A stretch of 14,799 bases of DNA from Verrucomicrobiota bacterium (GTDB taxonomy: Bacteria > Verrucomicrobiota > Verrucomicrobiia > Chthoniobacterales > JAFAMB01), in contig JAFAJU010000008.1 of assembly GCA_019236035.1 (NCBI GenBank), positions 1 through 14,799 on the forward strand, given 5' to 3'. Below, piece after piece: positions 6,686-14,049 of the stretch. Numbering within the stretch: the first letter of the stretch is position 1; the number at the start of each line of letters is the position of its first letter. The translations under genes were made by a program, and so were the position numbers. A model generated the notes under the pieces. It was not told the origin of the DNA, made no database searches, and saw nothing but the letters and a program-made list of their open reading frames with translations.

Positions 6686-8552
6686 AGCCACTAACGACCA
6701 AATGCCCCATGATGTATTCGCGACGTTGGGGTGTGTTTTTGCCCATGTAAAATTGCAGGAGCGGCTGGATCGCGTGAGCATCGTCGACGCCGACCTGTGT
6801 GAGTCGCATGTCTGGGCCGATGAAAGGCTTGAATTCCGTGGGCGAAATTTCCCCTAGTCCTTTGAAGCGGGTGACCTCGGCGCTGCGCAGGTTTTTCATG
6901 GCCTCATCACGTTCCGTCTCCGAATAGCAGTAGATCGTTGTTTTTTTGTCGCGCACCCGGAAAAGAGGGGTCTCCAAAATATGAACGTATCCGCGGGTTA
7001 TAATATCAGGAAAAAAGCGGAGGAAGCAGGTGATCAAGAGGTTTCGAATGTGTAAGCCGTCGACATCTGCGTCAGTGGCCAGGATCACTTTCCCGTACCG
7101 AAGTCCCTGCGTGGTTTCTTCAACATTCAACGTCCGCATAAGGTTGAAGATCTCATCGTTCTTATAAACGATCGTCCGGTTCAGGTCCCAAACGTTCAGC
7201 GGCTTGCCCTTCAGCGTGAATACGGCCTGAGTGTTTGGGTCACGGCAACTGGTGATCGAACCCGCCGCCGATTGGCCCTCGGTAATGAAGATCATCGACT
7301 CGTTCCCGGCGTGTTTTTCGAGGTTCAAATGGATCTTGCAATCTTTTAGTTGCGGTATCCGGAGAGAGATCGCTGCGGTTCGTTCTCTGGCGAGTTTGCG
7401 AACGTCCTGAAGTTCTTTCCGGAGCCGCTGGGTCTCCTGAACCTTCAGCAGAAGCCGTTCAGATATCTCCGGGTTGCGATGGAGGAGACCAATGACCGCC
7501 TCACGGACTCTATTAACAAGCTCTGTGCGGATCTCCGTGTTACCGAGCTTATTCTTGGTTTGTGACTCGAACACCGGATCCTGCAACCGGATCGCTACGG
7601 CCCCGACCAAACCCTCCCGGACGTCGTCACCGTCAAACTTGGATTTGGAAAACTCATTTATGGCCTTGAGCATTCCTTCACGGAAGGCGCTCAAATGCGT
7701 TCCGCCATCCGACGTATATTGGCCATTGACGAACGAGTAGTGGTCCTCCGAGAGCCGGTTGGTGTGGGTAAATGCGATCTCGAGCATCTTTTCGCGGTGA
7801 TGCGCCACCGGGTAAACAGCGTCGTCCGCGACATCCTCATTCAGCAAATCTTTCAGCCCGTTTTCGGAGGTATAAACAGTACCGTTATAGGCGATTTTCA
7901 GGCCGGCGTTAAGAAATGTATAGAGGCGCAGTCTGCGGATGATGTGTTCCTCGCGGAAGCGGAAGTCTTTGAAAATCTTGCGATCCGGTTCGAAGACAAT
8001 TTCGGTCCCGTCGGTCTCGGCTTGCTTACCTTTCCGTTGCGACTTGAGTTTGCCTCGTTCGAAGTCAGCGCGGAAAAACTGACCATCCCGATGACTTGTG
8101 ACAACAAAATTTGCAGAGAGCGCGTTGACGGCCTTGGTGCCGACGCCATTCAATCCGACGCTAAATTGGAAGACTTCGTTATTGTACTTAGCGCCTGTAT
8201 TGATGCGCGAAACGCAGTCGATCACCTTGCCGAGCGGGATGCCGCGTCCGTAATCACGTACATGGACGGTATCGCCATCGATCGAAACCTCGATCTGGCG
8301 ACCGTACCCCATGATAAACTCGTCGATGCCGTTGTCGACGACCTCCTTCAATAGGACATAGATGCCATCATCATAGTGGGCGCCGTCTCCCAAGCGACCA
8401 ATGTACATACCGGTGCGCGTCCGGATGTGCTCCAGCGAGGAGAGTGTTTTAATTTTGCTTTCGTCGTAATCGTGTTTCCTGGAGGTGGGGGAAACACGTT
8501 TCGGCGTATCGGCGTCTCCGCGTGGCGGTGACTTGCCATCTTGTTCACTCAT
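6684..8552 (-). CDS. parE: DNA topoisomerase IV subunit B (ParE type)
   Basis: ATPase subunit of the type IIA topoisomerase. From ATG 8552 it has 622 residues, the usual ParE length. GHKL ATPase motifs are EVVDNGIDE (70-78), DYGRGIP (100-106) and GLNGVGTKAVNALS (133-146); the switch lysine is K333 in QTKNKLG. The TOPRIM domain has TEGQSAAGS (424-432) with acidic E425 and the DADVDG triad (494-499), followed by PLFRV and FKGLGE near the end. In E. coli GyrB and ParE the TOPRIM motif is EGDSA; here Asp is Gln427, a position known for quinolone-resistance changes. A GTG at 8570 could add six residues, but ATG 8552 has AGAG upstream and is preferred. The TAG stop overlaps the 48-nt palindrome. 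It is the first gene of a parE-parC operon. Confidence 0.93.
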   Translation of the reverse strand: MSEQDGKSPPRGDADTPKRVSPTSRKHDYDESKIKTLSSLEHIRTRTGMYIGRLGDGAHYDDGIYVLLKEVVDNGIDEFIMGYGRQIEVSIDGDTVHVRDYGRGIPLGKVIDCVSRINTGAKYNNEVFQFSVGLNGVGTKAVNALSANFVVTSHRDGQFFRADFERGKLKSQRKGKQAETDGTEIVFEPDRKIFKDFRFREEHIIRRLRLYTFLNAGLKIAYNGTVYTSENGLKDLLNEDVADDAVYPVAHHREKMLEIAFTHTNRLSEDHYSFVNGQYTSDGGTHLSAFREGMLKAINEFSKSKFDGDDVREGLVGAVAIRLQDPVFESQTKNKLGNTEIRTELVNRVREAVIGLLHRNPEISERLLLKVQETQRLRKELQDVRKLARERTAAISLRIPQLKDCKIHLNLEKHAGNESMIFITEGQSAAGSITSCRDPNTQAVFTLKGKPLNVWDLNRTIVYKNDEIFNLMRTLNVEETTQGLRYGKVILATDADVDGLHIRNLLITCFLRFFPDIITRGYVHILETPLFRVRDKKTTIYCYSETERDEAMKNLRSAEVTRFKGLGEISPTEFKPFIGPDMRLTQVGVDDAHAIQPLLQFYMGKNTPQRREYIMGHLVVSG

Positions 8553-8939
8553 TAGCGCTCTATGATCCACTTTTCAGCAATGTGCTTCGCCGCATCCACA
8601 ACGGGAGTGAGGCGCGTCGGCGTATAGGCGGCCTCGATTGTAAGCACTGGAAGTATTGTAACGAACATCAAAATAAATCGTTCCGCGATTTCACGCCGAT
8701 ACGCCCTAGCCCGCAAAAATCAAGCGCTGAGAGAATCGACGAGCTCATTGCGGGCTAGAAAGCTCTTAAACAGACGCTGGGCGTCTGCTTAAGAGCCTGT
8801 TTTTAAATTGAGGATTCAAAACAAACTCTTTGTAAACTCTTATCTGCAAAAAGCAGCGGAATTTCCCGGCGTAGCCGGAGACTCCGATGCCATAGCCTGC
8901 ATCGCTCAAAAATCTCTAAAGATTTGTGAGCAATGCAGG
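8553..8939. other. Intergenic region upstream of parE
   Basis: 387 bases between parE and the small secreted protein gene. The first part (8553-8705) shows no gene or repeat that I recognise and must hold the parE promoter, though I cannot pick it out with confidence. The remainder is composite repeat copy C. Confidence 0.7.
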
Positions 8940-8941
8940 CT
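8706..8941 (+). repeat. Composite repeat, full copy C
   Basis: About 236 bp: the 53-bp module with inverted CTAG-containing ends (8706-8758), a 16-bp-arm hairpin (8762-8777 and 8781-8796, loop tgg) followed by ctgttttt, an A/T-rich spacer with ctgcaaaaagcag and ccggcgtagccgg, and a 48-nt palindrome (8894-8941). It is the inverted counterpart of copy B, with the parE-parC operon between them. Its right end overlaps the stop codon of the next gene. Confidence 0.85.
8894..8941. repeat. 48-nt palindrome, copy 3 (two mismatches)
   Basis: Arms 8894-8915 and 8920-8941 around ctaa, with two unpaired positions (left arm ctcAaaaat; right arm gcAatgc). Its edge base completes the TAG stop of the secreted protein gene at 8940-8942. 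Confidence 0.9.
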
Positions 8942-9374
8942 ACCGGTGAGGCAAATCCTGCATGCGCCGCCAGGCGGATACGACAGCCGGGTCGCTGATG
9001 TATTTCACCAACAGGTCACCGAGCTTTTCCGCGAGATCCAGATCTTCTTTGGCGAAAAAATTGAAGCGCTCGATCGCCTTCTGGCACAAAGGGGGCGCAT
9101 TTTCGACATTTCCCTGGTCCATTTCGAACACCGCGCGATCCAGTGGAGCCATTTGGCGACGCCAGTTAATCATTTCGTCCACATACTGATTGATGACCTC
9201 CACAGCCTGTTTTGAATCTGACACCGCATTCGCACTTTTCTCGACCACTCGGAGCTTCGCGATGTGGGTATCGATCACCCTCGCGTAGTCTTCACAAATA
9301 TCTGCAAACATGCTGCTCGCACCGAACAGAAGTAACGTGAGCGTTAGTAACCGTGAAAGGGGTGAGGTCAGCAT
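8940..9374 (-). CDS. Small secreted helical protein of unknown function
   Basis: 144 residues. The N-terminus is a signal peptide (MLTSPLSRLL, a Leu-rich core, then SMFA) with likely cleavage after A24, so the mature protein of about 120 residues is periplasmic or secreted. The mature part is predominantly helix-forming and charged, with two cysteines (C27 in DICEDY, C97 in PPLCQKA) that could form one disulfide. I recognise no family. The TAG stop is made by the edge of the 48-nt palindrome, so the last residues (DLPHR) may have been reshaped by repeat insertion. Upstream on the minus strand a TATAAT sits at 9439-9434 with no convincing -35 box. It stands apart from bioF by 152 bases and may be transcribed alone. 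Confidence 0.75.
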   Translation of the reverse strand: MLTSPLSRLLTLTLLLFGASSMFADICEDYARVIDTHIAKLRVVEKSANAVSDSKQAVEVINQYVDEMINWRRQMAPLDRAVFEMDQGNVENAPPLCQKAIERFNFFAKEDLDLAEKLGDLLVKYISDPAVVSAWRRMQDLPHR

Positions 9375-9526
9375 CGGGATGGGGTCGCGTTCAAGGCAAG
9401 TTTGTTCGAGTTTTTAAGACCTCCATGAAATGAATTATAACTTTTGTCACGATCGCTCATGATTTAAGTGCAAAGTGCCGGGAACTTCACGCCTTTTCCA
9501 GAATTACCTTTCGACATGACTATTTA

Positions 9527-10693
9527 TTATGAGCGAGACGCCACGATGGCTCCCGAAAGCGCGGCGATTTGTTCCGGCGCGTGTGAAGAGGACATAGCGA
9601 TCCGAATTCGAGCGGCGCCTCGCGCAACCGTCGGGTAGCGGATGGCTGGAACGAGGAAACCGTGTGCAAGCAGGCTTTCTGCTAGCCGGAGGGCTTTTGC
9701 CTCGTCACCAATTATTACCGGAAAGATGGCGCTGGTTGGTTGCGGGCTTTTCCAAGCCACGGTGACAAGGCTTTTAGCCAAGAGAAAAACGTTATTCCAG
9801 AGCTGCGAGCGCAGGGCGTCTCCCTCTCCACTGCAAAGAATTTGGAGAGCGGCGGATCCTGCAGCGGCGCAGGCCGATGGCAATGCGGTGGAATAAATGA
9901 AGCTCCGGGCTCTATTGACCAGCAGCTGGATCAGCGTCCGTGAACCGCAGATAAATCCGCCACTTACGCCGAACGCTTTGCTCAGAGTTCCCATCTGGAC
10001 CTCTACCTGTTGCTTCAAGCCGAGGGCGTTGACCAGGCCCGAGCCCTGTGGGCCGATAACCCCCGTGGCATGCGCTTCATCGACAAAAAGCAGCGCGCGA
10101 AATTGATTCTTCAGTTCAACGATTGCGGCGAGGTCTCCGAGATCGCCATCCATACTGAAAACAGATTCGGTAGCAATCAGTATTCTGCCTTGAGGATAAG
10201 CGCTCTGCGCCCACTCAAGGTGATGTTTTAGTTTGGTTACATTGTTGTGCGGAAACACCCTGAGGTAAGCTCCCGAAAGTTTCGCGCCGTCGATCAGGCA
10301 GGCATGGGCGAGTTTGTCCAGGATGATGACATCACCCCGACCAACCAGACTGCAGATTGTCCCGACTGCCGCTGCGTATCCGGTGCTAAACAAAAGTGCG
10401 CTCTCGGTGCCCTTGAATGCGGCGATGTCCTCTTCGAACTGTCTATGGGGAAATTGCGATCCGCTGACCAGGCGGGAAGCGCTTGACCCGACCCCAAATC
10501 GGTCGATCGCTGTCTTGGCCGCAGCCTTGACTGAAGGATGTTGCGAGAGTCCCAGGTAATCGTTTGACGCGAAATTCACGACGGTATGATCACCCATTTT
10601 GACGACAGGCCCTTGAATCTCATCAATGTTTCTGAGCTCGCGGAAGAGGGATTGTTCCCGCAGCCGGGTAAGGATTTGATCGTAGTGAATCAT
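9527..10693 (-). CDS. bioF: 8-amino-7-oxononanoate synthase (BioF)
   Basis: PLP enzyme of the alpha-oxoamine synthase family, joining L-alanine and pimeloyl-ACP/CoA in the first committed ring-forming step of biotin synthesis; cytosolic. 388 residues from ATG 10693, close to E. coli BioF. Visible motifs: NDYLGL (44-49), GVGSSASRLVSG (67-78), LAHACLIDG with the PLP-stacking H130, DEAHATG (205-211) and TLSKAFG with the PLP lysine K239. The C-terminal segment IRYPTVARGAARIRI is typical of BioF rather than of glycine C-acetyltransferase. A GGAG eight bases before the ATG overlaps the end of the TPR gene, whose stop is only five bases upstream, so the two genes are probably translationally coupled. 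No other biotin gene is in the window. A related synthase with another acyl substrate is possible. Confidence 0.9.
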   Translation of the reverse strand: MIHYDQILTRLREQSLFRELRNIDEIQGPVVKMGDHTVVNFASNDYLGLSQHPSVKAAAKTAIDRFGVGSSASRLVSGSQFPHRQFEEDIAAFKGTESALLFSTGYAAAVGTICSLVGRGDVIILDKLAHACLIDGAKLSGAYLRVFPHNNVTKLKHHLEWAQSAYPQGRILIATESVFSMDGDLGDLAAIVELKNQFRALLFVDEAHATGVIGPQGSGLVNALGLKQQVEVQMGTLSKAFGVSGGFICGSRTLIQLLVNRARSFIYSTALPSACAAAGSAALQILCSGEGDALRSQLWNNVFLLAKSLVTVAWKSPQPTSAIFPVIIGDEAKALRLAESLLAHGFLVPAIRYPTVARGAARIRIAMSSSHAPEQIAALSGAIVASRS

Positions 10694-10698
10694 CAACG

Positions 10699-11379
10699 CT
10701 ACTCCGCGTCCGGCTTTTTCAGGAGGCGGTCGAGTTCAGGATCGCGTTCGGCGCCGAGTCTTAAGGCGCGGTAATAGTGGCGCCGGGCCAGTTCGACGGC
10801 GGGCGGTTGACGTTCCAGGTAGAGGACGGCCAGGTTAAAGTGGGCTTCAGCATAATCCTCGTCCAGATCGATGGCCTTCCGCATTTCGTCCTCCGCAGCT
10901 GCCAACCAACCGCGTTTACGAATCAAAACGCCCAAGTAAAGGTGGGCTTTAGGATCACGCGGATCGAGGTAAACGGCCTGACTGAGAGCTGCCAGCCCGG
11001 CATCCAAGGCATCCTTCTGGTAGTCAATGATGCCGAGCGTAAGCCAAGCCTGCTGCGCGGTCGGGTCGAGGCGAACGGCCTTCTTCAGATGCTCCTCTGC
11101 CTCGGAGACTTCCCCGAGCCGAAACTCCGCCGAGCCGAGGTTCGCCCATCCCATCGGATGGTCGGGGGCTAGCTCAGTCAATTTTTGAAATTCCGCTTTC
11201 GCATCTTTGAATTTCTGACTTTTAAAATCGGCCAGGCCTTTCTCGGCGGCGCTCCTGGCTTCGTTCGAAAGCTGTGGAAGGATCGCTTCAGGGGCATCGG
11301 CAGCCAGCAGAAGAGTTCCGGCCGAACCGCACACAAAGCACCCAATCGTCAGGAACAAGGCAGCGCGGCGGAGCCGCAA
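10699..11379 (-). CDS. Exported tetratricopeptide-repeat protein
   Basis: About five TPR units cover residues 41-210, each near 34 residues with the W/L..LG..Y/F...A...A....L.P pattern (for example MGWANLGSAEFRLGEV). TPR arrays are protein-binding scaffolds. I place the start at TTG 11379 (226 residues): AGGA sits eight bases upstream, and the product begins MRLRRAALFL, a good signal peptide ending near LLLAADA. An ATG at 11625 would give 308 residues, but the added 82 are rich in Pro, Arg and His and read like an out-of-frame translation. The protein is therefore probably periplasmic. It lies between proC and bioF in one run of genes. Partner and function are unknown. Confidence 0.8.
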   Translation of the reverse strand: MRLRRAALFLTIGCFVCGSAGTLLLAADAPEAILPQLSNEARSAAEKGLADFKSQKFKDAKAEFQKLTELAPDHPMGWANLGSAEFRLGEVSEAEEHLKKAVRLDPTAQQAWLTLGIIDYQKDALDAGLAALSQAVYLDPRDPKAHLYLGVLIRKRGWLAAAEDEMRKAIDLDEDYAEAHFNLAVLYLERQPPAVELARRHYYRALRLGAERDPELDRLLKKPDAE

Positions 11380-11655
11380 CCAAATCGTCCTCGTCCTTCG
11401 ATTCTCTGGAGGAGACGTTTCAGTTAGAAGCAGTTTGCAGTCGGAAAAAATTGGCTGGAGGACGTTGCTTTCGCCGTCGCAAAGCCTAAGGCGGACACGC
11501 ACAAGGCCCGGGAGCCTCAAGCCGCTTCCTTCCGGAGATCGAGGATGAGCTCGAGGACGATGAGGCATCCCAAGAGCCGCTAGCGTATCCCCTCCAAAGA
11601 CTTCACGTAACTGATCGGACGACATGCCTCAACGCAAAACCCGGCACCCAAAACC

Positions 11656-12468
11656 TTAAACTCTTTCACCTGTTCTCCCCAACTCCCGTGCGCGCTCGGC
11701 AGCTGCCCTAACCGCAGACATGATGGTAAAGCGCAGACCGCGAGACTCGAGAATCTCGATTCCTGCCATCGTTGTGCCCCCAGGGCTGGCGACCATTTCT
11801 CTGAGTTCTGCCGGGTGGAGGTTCGTTTCCCGGATCATCTGCGCTGAGCCCAGCACGGTCTGAATGGCCAACGCGGCCGCAATTTCTCTTGGCAAGCCCA
11901 TCATTACGCCTCCGTCCGCGAGCGCTTCAATAAATGTAAATACGTAAGCCGGCCCACTGCCGCTGAGACCTGTAACCGCATCCAAGGCGTTTTCGCGGAC
12001 TCGGAAGACCAGCCCAACGGCGGCAAACATCCGGTCCGCTATTTCAGCATCGCCGGCTGTGGCGTGGTCGCCCAATGCATAAGCAGTCGCTCCTTTTTTT
12101 ACCAGGGAAGGAGTGTTTGGCATTGCTCGGATGACTCGGGTGCGATGGCCGGCTGCATCCTGCAGTGCTTGCAGGGTGATTCCGGCTGCAACTGAAATTA
12201 ACAGTTTCCCGTCCAAAAATTGTCGCACCTCGCGAAGGAGTTGAACTGAATCGGCCGGCTTTGTGCCGAGCACGATGGTATCGGCCTGCTGTACGAGCGT
12301 TTTGGGTGAGGGGGAGAGCTGGAGGCCATATTCCTGGACCTCTTTTTCGATTATCTCCGGGTGTCTGTTTACAACCAGTATATGTTCGGGTTTGCAGGCG
12401 TCTGCCTGCAACATCCCTTGGACCAGAGCGGACGCCATTTTGCCGAAGCCTAAAAAGCCGAAAGTCAT
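11656..12468 (-). CDS. proC: Pyrroline-5-carboxylate reductase
   Basis: Catalyses the last step of proline synthesis, NAD(P)H-dependent reduction of 1-pyrroline-5-carboxylate. 270 residues from ATG 12468, matching E. coli ProC (269). The N-terminal Rossmann motif is GFLGFGKM (4-11); the central RAMPNTPSLVKKG (114-126) and the C-terminal dimer/active-site signature LSGSGPAYVF (168-177) with HP..LREMVASPGGTT (218-233) are all intact. A GTG at 12543 would add 25 residues, but they are translated from the palindrome at 12528-12575 and do not look native. The gene leads the proC-TPR-bioF run and is divergent from the adaptor gene. No ribosome site is evident. Confidence 0.96.
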   Translation of the reverse strand: MTFGFLGFGKMASALVQGMLQADACKPEHILVVNRHPEIIEKEVQEYGLQLSPSPKTLVQQADTIVLGTKPADSVQLLREVRQFLDGKLLISVAAGITLQALQDAAGHRTRVIRAMPNTPSLVKKGATAYALGDHATAGDAEIADRMFAAVGLVFRVRENALDAVTGLSGSGPAYVFTFIEALADGGVMMGLPREIAAALAIQTVLGSAQMIRETNLHPAELREMVASPGGTTMAGIEILESRGLRFTIMSAVRAAAERARELGRTGERV

Positions 12469-12527
12469 GATTGAGAGAAGACTTCGTTTCACTACGCGTT
12501 CCGTGAAGACTCTGCAAGCCTTTGGCG

Positions 12528-12575
12528 AGCCTGCATCGCTCACAAATCTTTAGAGATTTTTGAGCGATGCAGGCT
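12528..12575. repeat. 48-nt palindrome, copy 4, in a divergent promoter region
   Basis: Arms 12528-12549 and 12554-12575 around ttag, with one mismatch (ttttTgag where tttgTgag is expected). It lies between the divergent proC (-) and adaptor (+) genes, 60 bases before the proC start and 43 before the adaptor start, so it sits in the region that should hold both promoters or 5' leaders. Confidence 0.93.
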
Positions 12576-12618
12576 AAAATGACCGCTATAGTTTGCTTGC
12601 ACCGGCAAGTCGATCTGT

Positions 12619-14049
12619 ATGCATCAGCAGGCTGCGCCCCTCAATACCGCGAAGGGAAAACGCCTAAAGTGGAGGCCTCGGGCGTTGCTTTCCCTTCTGG
12701 CCATGGTTGTGGGTGCCGGAGTATATCTTGTGCAACGTGGCCCTGATCCGATCGCCATCACGACTGAGAAGGCTACCGTCCGGGACATCACGCAAGTCGT
12801 CTCGGCCACCGGTAAGATCAGGCCGGAGGTGGAAGTCAAGATTTCTGCGGAGGTAGCGGGCGAAATCATTGAGATGCCGGTTATCGTCGGGCATCGGGTA
12901 AAGAAGGGCGATCTGCTGATGAAGATCAAACCGGACAACTATATTGCTCGGGTGAAACAAGCTGAGGCCGCGATGAGCGCGGCTCAGGCGGACAGTCTTC
13001 AACGGCAGGTCCAAACGTTGAATGACCAACTCGACCTTCGCCGGGCGCAGGACTTGTTTTCCAAAAAGCTCATCTCGGAGACCGACTATAAGGCGGCGGA
13101 GACAAAAACCCACGTTTCACAGGCCTCATACGACTCATCGTTGCATCAGATCGATGTGGCCAAGAGCAACCTCGACCAGAACCGAGATTTACTGAGCAAA
13201 TGCGTGATCTACTCACCAATGGATGGTGTGATCAGCGTTTTAAGCAGTGAAATCGGCGAACGGGTGGTTGCCACTGGCGATTTTGCCGGAACTGAGGTCA
13301 TGCGTGTAGCTAACTTTGGGTCGATGGAGGCGAGGGTTGATGTCAACGAAAACGACGTGGTGAATGTAGAAGTTGGGGATCCAGTGCGAATCAAAGTAGA
13401 CGCCTATCCCGGGAAATTACTGAGCGGTACGGTTAAACAGATCGCTAGTACCGCCACCGTGAAGAATGAGGGGACGCAACAGGAGGTCACAAACTTTGAA
13501 GTCCGAGTTCAGGTGGTCAATCCGGAAGTCCAACTGCGCCCGGGAATGAGTGCGAGCGTTGATATCGAGACACAGACCGTCCATCGCGTCGTGGCAGTGC
13601 CGATCCAATCGGTGACAGTCCGCAGCAGAGGGAGCGGAAAAACTGCCGAACAATCAAAACAAGACCGTGAAAAGCAGACGGGCGTGAATTTGAGCGAACT
13701 GGAAAAGCAAGCCAGAAATGAGCTTCAACGAGTCGTGTTCCTGAAGGCAAGAGACAAAGTGAACCTGGTTCCGGTGCAAACGGGAATTGCGGACAACAAT
13801 TTTATTGAGATCCGGACAGGGGTTAAAGAGGGAGACGAGGTGGTGTCAGGAACGTACACGGCGATCAGCAAAGACCTCAAGGATGGATCCAAGGTCAAAA
13901 TCGAGCGGCCGAAAGATGCGAAATGGTTTCGAGATCGTGACCGAGCACAAGCTGATCCGGCCAAAGGGTCAGGTGGTGATTCGTGTCTACCAGATCTTCA
14001 AGGAGTACAAGATGGGTTACACGACAATCCGGGCACTAAAAGGCGTTGA
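12619..14049 (+). CDS. MacA-like periplasmic adaptor (HlyD/RND membrane fusion family)
   Basis: Periplasmic adaptor that links an inner-membrane transporter to an outer-membrane channel. 476 residues. A short basic cytoplasmic tail (KGKRLKWRPR) precedes one membrane anchor (about 22-38). Next come the lipoyl/barrel-sandwich half (60-105), a helical hairpin (about 107-192), the second lipoyl half (CVIYSPMDGVIS, 195-206) and a beta-barrel region (235-315). A charged insert (336-370) precedes the membrane-proximal domain (VPVQTGI..NNFIEIRTGVKEGDEVVSG). The last 40 or so residues (after IERPKDAKW) are low-complexity and overlap the next gene in another frame. The following ABC ATPase makes a MacAB-type exporter the likely context; the cargo is unknown. 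Confidence 0.88.
   Translation: MHQQAAPLNTAKGKRLKWRPRALLSLLAMVVGAGVYLVQRGPDPIAITTEKATVRDITQVVSATGKIRPEVEVKISAEVAGEIIEMPVIVGHRVKKGDLLMKIKPDNYIARVKQAEAAMSAAQADSLQRQVQTLNDQLDLRRAQDLFSKKLISETDYKAAETKTHVSQASYDSSLHQIDVAKSNLDQNRDLLSKCVIYSPMDGVISVLSSEIGERVVATGDFAGTEVMRVANFGSMEARVDVNENDVVNVEVGDPVRIKVDAYPGKLLSGTVKQIASTATVKNEGTQQEVTNFEVRVQVVNPEVQLRPGMSASVDIETQTVHRVVAVPIQSVTVRSRGSGKTAEQSKQDREKQTGVNLSELEKQARNELQRVVFLKARDKVNLVPVQTGIADNNFIEIRTGVKEGDEVVSGTYTAISKDLKDGSKVKIERPKDAKWFRDRDRAQADPAKGSGGDSCLPDLQGVQDGLHDNPGTKRR

Noticed and set aside
7695..8354. 219-residue open frame on the plus strand
   Set aside because: It is antisense to parE, whose motifs are intact throughout, and the translation resembles no protein; it is a by-product of the codon bias of parE.
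4727..8552. GyrB/GyrA rather than ParE/ParC
   Set aside because: The 622-residue B subunit lacks the long GyrB insert, and its GLNGVGTKAVNALS and DPNTQAVF segments match the Bacteroidetes-like ParE type; not absolutely excluded for the A subunit.
9434..9439. Perfect TATAAT on the minus strand upstream of the secreted protein gene
   Set aside because: No acceptable -35 box at 16-18 bases, so it is only mentioned, not listed as a promoter.
11160..11190. tRNA-like stretch (gggggctagctcagtc)
   Set aside because: It lies inside the TPR coding sequence and no cloverleaf arms can be found around it.
12469..12543. Upstream GTG start for ProC
   Set aside because: The added residues come from the 48-nt palindrome and precede the Rossmann start MTFGFLGFGKM, which is where ProC proteins normally begin.
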